A stretch of 64,000 nucleotides of DNA from Vandiemenella viatica (lineage: Eukaryota > Arthropoda > Insecta > Orthoptera > Morabidae). Under the pieces are notes generated by a model. It had not been told where the DNA came from. It saw only the letters and a list, made by a program, of their open reading frames with translations, and searched no databases. The stretch spans positions 185,158,437 to 185,222,436 of the forward strand of contig JARYHS010009186.1 of assembly GCA_031002005.1 (NCBI GenBank), in the 5' to 3' direction. Numbering within the stretch: the stretch's first letter is position 1; every line of letters starts with the position of its first letter. Of this stretch, positions 58,696-64,000 are shown piece after piece. The translations under genes and the position numbers were made by a program.

Positions 58696-60471
58696 CCTTT
58701 GTAGTATTCTAGAAATTTCGATTGAGGTTATATAAAGCGACCATACGAGACAGTGAAACAGTTTTTCACCGACTCAATTTACGACAGCCAAGGACTATAT
58801 TGTCTGTGGAAGAAGCGTTGTATACAATCGCTGATTGTATGTATGCATATAAACAGTATCTTTGACGTCGTGTTAGTGAAAATAAAAGCAAGTTTAAAGA
58901 GAACTGTATGGTGGACTGGTTATTTATCATATTAATAAAATCATGAACAATCTAATAACATGTCACATGAAATTTTAGAAATTCGATTTAGTAAAATTTT
59001 TAAGGAGTTGTCTTGTTTTACGGTTTTCCAAAATAACTAGTAAGTATTAAAAATTAAAGGACTAGATGGTAAACTATAATTTAAAAAACATATTAAAACT
59101 ATTTAGTAATACAGTCGATTAAGATCATTTGAATTTAATCTAAAGGTCGTTGTTGATTTAGACATTTAAGAACTGTTGGTTTTAAACTGGCTTGGTTTAT
59201 TTTAATTTCTTACCCTGAAAATACAGTTGAAAACCATATTCCTAAAAATTGATTTTATATATTGAACAGTATTTCCAGACTTCTTCAAATGCTTTCGTGT
59301 TTTTTCATTGCAACGATCGAATATGCGAATTGCTTGTACTCCCCATAAATATTATAAGGAAATCCTTTAATTAAAATTAAAATGAGGTTTATGTTTTTAT
59401 GATTTTCATTTGTATCAAAGATTATATTCTTTTTATTGAGCTTGTTTTATATAATTGTGATTACTCTTTGATGGACTCTGCTTGCGCCATGCTTAAAAAT
59501 CCAATATCTGTCACATTAGCACATTTTCAAGTCGCGTGAAGAACGCACCATCGTGATAGTGGCATTACAATTATTCTTTAGAATTTTCAGTTGCCGTAAT
59601 TTTTGCGTTTTAAAATTCTTAAATAAGAGTTTCATGTGATTGTGAGAATTGCTTTAGATTTTTTTTTGTATTTGTTTGTGACAAAGAAGGTAACAATGTG
59701 ATCCTAATACTTCTTTTACATAATTAACAACTAGCTTTTTATACTAGTATAGCTCACATTGTACCCAACCACCATTCTTTTGCCTCTCCTACGCTCAATT
59801 TACCTCCATTCAAATCATTTCAACAGTTTCAGAAATAATCCAAATATGAATATGTTGATTCTATGTTGCTTCTATGATAACACCGCCTACTTTCCAAAGA
59901 AAATTCTTTGCAGAAGGTCAAACAGGATACAGAGGAAGGACAGAAAATACAACTAATCATATAAAGGAAAAGAGTATTTCTCTTTTCAGCAAAACAGTAC
60001 CGCACTTCACTCATTTAATTCGACTGAACATATTCAAGCTGTCTGGGATGAAAATTTCAAACACAGTATCAAAACAATATATTCGCACTTTTGAGAGAGA
60101 ACGTCATCTTTAGACGAAAAAACTTCATTTTATGTGAGGTTTGTTGTAAAAACTGGAACTAGACTACTGTGTAAACTGAACATGCCAAATACCTAGATTG
60201 TATCTTTTAAAACAAACTGGTTCTTAAGAGTTCCTTTCTTTTAATTAACACATAGCATTTTGAAAGTTTGCGATATAATTTCTGTGCTCTAAATATCTTT
60301 TCTTTTAGAATTATTCAGCTACGTGGCCTCAATCACATGCCAAAATTTCTATTCGAAATGATGTAATTTTTGAGATTGCTATTTTTTCAAAAAAAATTAT
60401 CGCTGCTTTAAGCAATAAGATATATTTTTTATGCGTTTTTATGCATTTGCTTCATGCCTCAGTGTAAGAAA
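58696..60471. other. Putative intron sequence (copy B)
   Basis: Counterpart of 27275-29030. No exon recognised. It ends at the Helitron target A (60471). Confidence 0.35.
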
Positions 60472-60740
60472 TCTTTATATATAAAGATGAATGTATGTTT
60501 GTTTGTTTGTTTGTTTGTTGGTTTGTTTGTTGGTTTGTTTGTTCTTCATACAAATCCACAGTTTTCATCCGATCTCAATGAAACTTTGCACACTTATCCT
60601 TTGAAACAAGGAGAAAAATACTGTCTACATTTGGTTGAAAAATTATTTGTATAAATAACACATTTGTCTCATAACTTCGAAATACGGCGGTAGACAGAGA
60701 CGTTGGATGTGGACGAATCCGTACCGAGTTTCCCCGTAGT

Positions 60741-60811
60741 GGCCTGGCAGCTGAGTGGCTAAAGCGCTGGCTTACGAACGTCGTGGTCTTAGGTTCAAAT
60801 CTCCGTAGGGG
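60741..60811 (+). promoter_or_regulatory. tRNA-like Pol III promoter, Helitron unit 1
   Basis: A-box-like GCTGAGTGGCTAAAGCGCTGG (about 60750-60770) and B box GGTTCAAATCT (60792-60802) are in tRNA-like spacing, about 22 bp apart. The acceptor ends do not pair, so it is not a tRNA gene. A T-rich stretch follows. Confidence 0.55.
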
Positions 60812-61260
60812 ATAAGATTTTTAAAAATTGTTTTTCATCGTAAGAGTCAGGCCTGGGCCGTAGGTTATTCGGATTGAATGTTAAACCGTAGATATTAGAA
60901 AGTTAGGGGTGCAATGCGATGCAAATAGTTGGTATTCTTGCAATGTTGTAGGTGTATACTCTTTTACGTTATAATGATCCCTCAGGTTTTTTCGCAGTCA
61001 GTGTGTAAGTGTGAACCACAGTAATCTTTATATATAAAGATGAATGTATGTTTGTTTGTTTGGTCTTCATACAAATCCACAGTTTTTATCCGTTCTCGAT
61101 GAAACTTTGCACACTTATCCTTTGAAACAAGGAGAAAAATACTGTCTACATTTGGTTGAAAAATTATCTGTATAAATAACACATTTGTCTCATAACTTCG
61201 AAATACGGTGGTAGACAGACATTTTGGATGTGGACGACTGCGTACCAAGATTCCGCGTAG

Positions 61261-61330
61261 TGGCCTGTCAGCTGAGTGGCTAAAGCGCTGGCTTACGAAC
61301 GTCGTGGTCTCCGGTTCGAATCTCCATCGG
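61261..61330 (+). promoter_or_regulatory. tRNA-like Pol III promoter, Helitron unit 2
   Basis: GCTGAGTGGCTAAAGCGCTGG (61271-61291) and a B box GGTTCGAATCT (61313-61323), the best match of the set. Confidence 0.55.
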
Positions 61331-61809
61331 GGATAAGATTTTTAAAAATTGTTTTTCATCGTAAGAGTCAGGCCTGGGCCGTAGGTCATTCGGATTGAAT
61401 GTTAAACCGTAGATATTAGAAAGTTAGGGGTGCAATGCGAGGCAAATCGTAGGTATTCTTGCAATGTTGTAGGTGTATACTCTTTTACGTTATAATAATC
61501 CCTCAGGTTTTGTTCACAGTCAGTGTGTAAGTGTGAACCACAGTAATCTTTATATATAAAGATGAATGTATGTTTGTTTGTTTGCTTTTTTTCTTTTGTT
61601 GGTTTGTTTGGTCTTCATACAAATCCACAGTTTTTATCCGTTCTCGATGAAACTTTGCACACTTATCCTTTGAAACAAGGAGAAAAATACTGTCTACATT
61701 TGGTTGAAAAATTATCTGTATAAATAACACATTTGTCTCATAACTTCGAAATACGGTGGTAGACAGACATTTTGGATGTGGACGACTGCGTACCGAGATT
61801 CCGCGTAGT

Positions 61810-61880
61810 GGCCTGTCAGCTAAGTGGCTAAAGCGCTGGCTTACTAGCGTCTTCGTCTCCGGTTCGAATCTCCGTCGGGG
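61810..61880 (+). promoter_or_regulatory. tRNA-like Pol III promoter, Helitron unit 3
   Basis: GCTAAGTGGCTAAAGCGCTGG (about 61819-61839) and GGTTCGAATCT (61861-61871). The segment between the boxes differs from units 1 and 2 (ACTAGCGTCTTCG). Confidence 0.5.
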
Positions 61881-62369
61881 ATAAGATTTTTAAAAATTGT
61901 TTTTCATCGTAAGAGTCAGGCCTGGGCCGTAGGTTATTCGGATTGAATGTTAAACCGTAGATATTAGAAAGTTAGGGGTGCAATGCGAGGCAAATCGTAG
62001 GTATTCTTGCAATGTTGTAGGTGTATACACTTTTACGTTATAATGATCCCTCAGGTTTTGTTCGCAGTCAGTGTGTAAGTGTGAACCACAGTAATATTAT
62101 TATAATTAGGGATGTAAGACTCTGTCTTTTTGATACGTTATGGCTCCCAATTGGCTATATCGTTGTGATGGAATTTTATAAGGAAATCTGTATGAAGGGC
62201 ACTGGATATTGCTTGCAGTGTGATTAACAGTTGTAGTCACGAAATTTTGAGACCTTATCGAATGGTGACAGAAATATGTTGGCAATTGATTCTCATAACT
62301 TGGAAATACGGCGATAGACAGATACGTTGGATATGCACGTCTTCAGACCGTGTTTCCGTGTAGTGAGCT

Positions 62370-62435
62370 GGAAGCTCAGTGGCTAAAGAGCTTGCTTACG
62401 AAAGTCGTGGTCTCTGGTTGAAATCCCCGTCGGAG
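62370..62435 (+). promoter_or_regulatory. Decayed tRNA-like segment, Helitron unit 4
   Basis: GCTCAGTGGCTAAAGAGCTTG and GGTTGAAATCC (62416-62426), a weakened B box, consistent with an older diverged unit. Confidence 0.35.
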
Positions 62436-63203
62436 ATCAGATTTTTAAAAATTGTTTTTCATCGTAAGAGTCAGGCCTGGGTCGTAGGTTATTCGGATTG
62501 AATGTTAAACTGTAGATATTAGAAAGTTAGGGGCACAATGCTTGGCAAATCGTAGGTAGTGTTGCAATGTTGTAGGTGTACACTTTTTTACGTTATAATG
62601 ATCCCTCAGGTGTTGTTCACAGTCAGTGTGTGAGTGTGAACCACAGTAATATTATTATAAATACGGAAGTAAGTCTCTGTCTTTTTGTTACGTTTTGACG
62701 ACTAAATGGCTAAATCGTTGTGATGTAATTTTATAAGGAAATGTGTATGAAGGGCACAGGATATTTTTTCCAGTATGATTAACAGTTGTAGTCACGAAAT
62801 TTTGAGATCTTATCGAATAGTGACAGAAATATGTTGGAAATTAATTCTCTTCAAGAGGCAGGTTCAACGGTAGAATGATATAGCGATAGCTTTCCTGTCA
62901 TATTATGCCGACTCGATATTGTTTGGGACTAATCCTTCGTTACCAACAGCTTACTATATTTAATTCTGGCAAAAAAATTCTTAATCCACGCGTACGAAGT
63001 CGCGGGTACGAGGCTAGTTTTTGATAAAGGTAAGTAATGAGATCGAATTTTCGCGTGTCCTGAACTTGACTTATGCAGGCTTTAGTCAGTATTTCACAAT
63101 TAACATTTATTGGCTTGCCCAGATACCAAGGTACGCCTTAGAATTGGTATTTCACCTACCAGTCCTTCAGTTTAATGAGTCATTTATGTTCCCCTTTTTG
63201 CAG

Positions 63204-63302
63204 GAAGAGCAGCCAACGTGATGATATGTCCTCAGGAGTTGCCAGATGTCGACACGTGTCGCCGGACAGCGTTGCAAGAATTGCTGCCACTGTTAGGACA
63301 AG
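63204..63302 (+). CDS. Exon 2 of takeout/JHBP-like secreted protein (copy B)
   Basis: Same 99-bp phase 1-1 exon as 29215-29313, with identical coding sequence (CPQELPDVDTC; LLPLLGQ), acceptor CCCCTTTTTGCAG and donor GTGGGT. It lies 187 bp after the Helitron. The donor is phase 1 and the next exon is not found before the window end. Confidence 0.6.
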
Positions 63303-63881
63303 GTGGGTGGCGACCACTTTTGGTTTGAACCAAACATATTTAGAATATATTTTATTGAGAATTACCGTAAGCAATAGCCTTGCTACAGTAAGTCGTAAAA
63401 TAGGAAATTCAAATAACGGTGTGATGATGCGCATTTCAAGTACTGTGTAATTGAATCAGAGATAGTTTTGATTTATTTTCTTACAACACTTCCTTAAATG
63501 TTTACAAATGGCTGTAACATAAAGTACAGAAATCAGACGTTGCAGTTGTTCTTTGATCCTACATCTTACATTATCTTTGTAATGTGTGATGCTTTCCAGT
63601 CTTCATATGATTACTTCGTATTTAATGACGATTTTAAAAAGAGCGACTAGATATTTGGTAACATGTTTCTTACATTACCAGTATGACTATTAGTTCTTCA
63701 TATTTTCTTGTAACCAATATTCAAATAATTTATAAGAATTCCATTTGTGTAATGTCGATTAATTCTTTCTTTTATAAGAAGTCAAAGATCTGGAGAACTT
63801 CCCTCCATTTAAAATATTTAATTAGGCCTAAAACACTATTTTGTTTCTCTTTAGTGCAGTATTAGCAACCCATGAAAGCCA
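63303..63881. other. Putative intron sequence after exon 2
   Basis: From 63558 on this has no counterpart because copy A is in the gap. No exon is recognised. It ends at the A preceding a new Helitron end. Confidence 0.4.
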
Positions 63882-64000
63882 TCTAATCATATAGACGTGT
63901 GTGTCCCTATATTTCAATCTGCAGACACAACTACCTAGCGCAGACCACTGGTGTTTGTGTGTGGTATTAGTCTCGAGTCTCCTATCGTGCACTGTGGTGG
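63882..64000 (+). mobile_element. Start of a third Helitron of the satellite-bearing family
   Basis: After an A (63881) the sequence begins TCTAATCATATAGACGTGTG and continues into TATATTTCA...ACTACCTAGCGCAGACCACTG...GTGTTTGTGTGTGG, closely matching the 5' end of the Helitron at 52404-57236 read in its own orientation and entering a monomer of the same satellite. The element runs off the window. Confidence 0.75.

Larger units (their letters stand above)
60472..62645 (+). repeat. About 520-550-bp tandem units of the Helitron
   Basis: Units are 60472-61024, 61025-61546, 61547-62093 and a diverged 62094-62645. Shared landmarks are CATACAAATCCACAGTTTT, CATAACTTCGAAATACGG.G, the tRNA-like segment, CGTAAGAGTCAGGCCTGGG, GATATTAGAAAGTTAGGGG, TTACGTTATAATGATCCCTC and GTGTGAACCACAGTAAT. 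Units 2 and 3 are the most alike. Confidence 0.9.
60472..63017 (+). mobile_element. Non-autonomous Helitron built of tandem units
   Basis: The element starts TCTTTATATATAAAGATGAA at 60472 and ends CGCGGGTACGAGGCTAG at 63017, exactly between A and T. The copy A empty site is GTAAGAAATTTTTGATAAAG. Its last ~190 bp (62830-63017) are homologous to the 3' end of the Helitron at 52404 (shared ATATTATGCCGACTCG-type block, GTTTGGGAC, CACGCGTACGAAGTCGCGGG), so the two are one family. The interior comprises three units that each begin with the 5' terminus (60472, 61025, 61547) and two diverged half-related units (62094, 62646). TGTTTGTTTGTTTG near the 5' end and CATCCGATCTCAATGAAACT are typical of insect Helitrons. 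No protein is encoded. Confidence 0.88.
32093..63557. repeat. Large duplicated block, copy B
   Basis: Collinear with copy A (1742-29566). B-specific material is 32472-33687, the Helitron at 52404-57236 and the Helitron at 60472-63017. It lacks the LINE of copy A, giving an empty site at about 38668-38680. Sequence continues past the point where copy A hits the gap, so the duplicated unit may be longer. Confidence 0.9.

Noticed and set aside
58420..58704. 94-codon frame over the copy B MITE
   Set aside because: The frame crosses the MITE boundaries and its GC-rich arms and C-run, and copy A does not keep it.
60741..61880. Functional tRNA genes
   Set aside because: A and B boxes are present but acceptor stems do not pair and the anticodon arm is not formed. 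They repeat with the Helitron units.

Overview
This window is non-coding-rich, AT-rich eukaryotic DNA that looks like an insect genome. The evidence is CR1/Jockey-type LINEs, Tc1 and hAT remnants, Helitrons with insect-style ends, tRNA-derived SINEs, and split exons of a small secreted protein with a takeout/JH-binding-like N-terminus. The large intron and the repeat mix would suit a big-genome insect such as a cockroach or termite, but that placement is only a guess. No bacterial-type gene, operon or CRISPR array is present.

Layout. Positions 1-1741 are flanking sequence with a hAT-like end. Positions 1742-29566 (copy A) and 32093-63557 (copy B) are two collinear, highly similar copies of one ~25 kb block. 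They are separated by a gap of exactly 1000 N (29567-30566) and by 1.5 kb of unrelated sequence holding SINE-like elements (30567-32092). The copies differ by clean insertions. A has a nearly full-length 5 kb CR1-like LINE (7094-12078). B has two Helitrons (52404-57236 and 60472-63017) and 1.2 kb extra inside an inverted-repeat element (32472-33687). Either this is a recent segmental duplication or two haplotypes were scaffolded in tandem.

Shared content of each copy, in order: an inverted-repeat element; a decayed promoter plus first exon (pseudo-exon 1); an old SINE-like repeat; a decayed LINE; a Tc1 transposase remnant; a TATA-box promoter with an intact signal-peptide exon; two LINE fragments abutting tail to tail; a small hAT MITE with a perfect 8-bp target duplication; and a 99-bp exon in matching splice phase. 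The signal-peptide exon and the 99-bp exon would join into the N-terminus of a secreted takeout/juvenile-hormone-binding-like protein. The remaining exons must lie in the gap or beyond the window.

Most interesting points: (1) a Helitron family defined here by exact A^T insertions with empty sites in the other copy; one member is filled with a 368-bp dimeric satellite, another is built of tandem units that each repeat the Helitron 5' terminus and a tRNA-like Pol III promoter, and a third member starts at 63882. (2) The full-length LINE has a canonical U_UUU_UUA slippery heptamer two codons before the ORF1 stop. A -1 shift there enters ORF2, which has no ATG ahead of its endonuclease domain.
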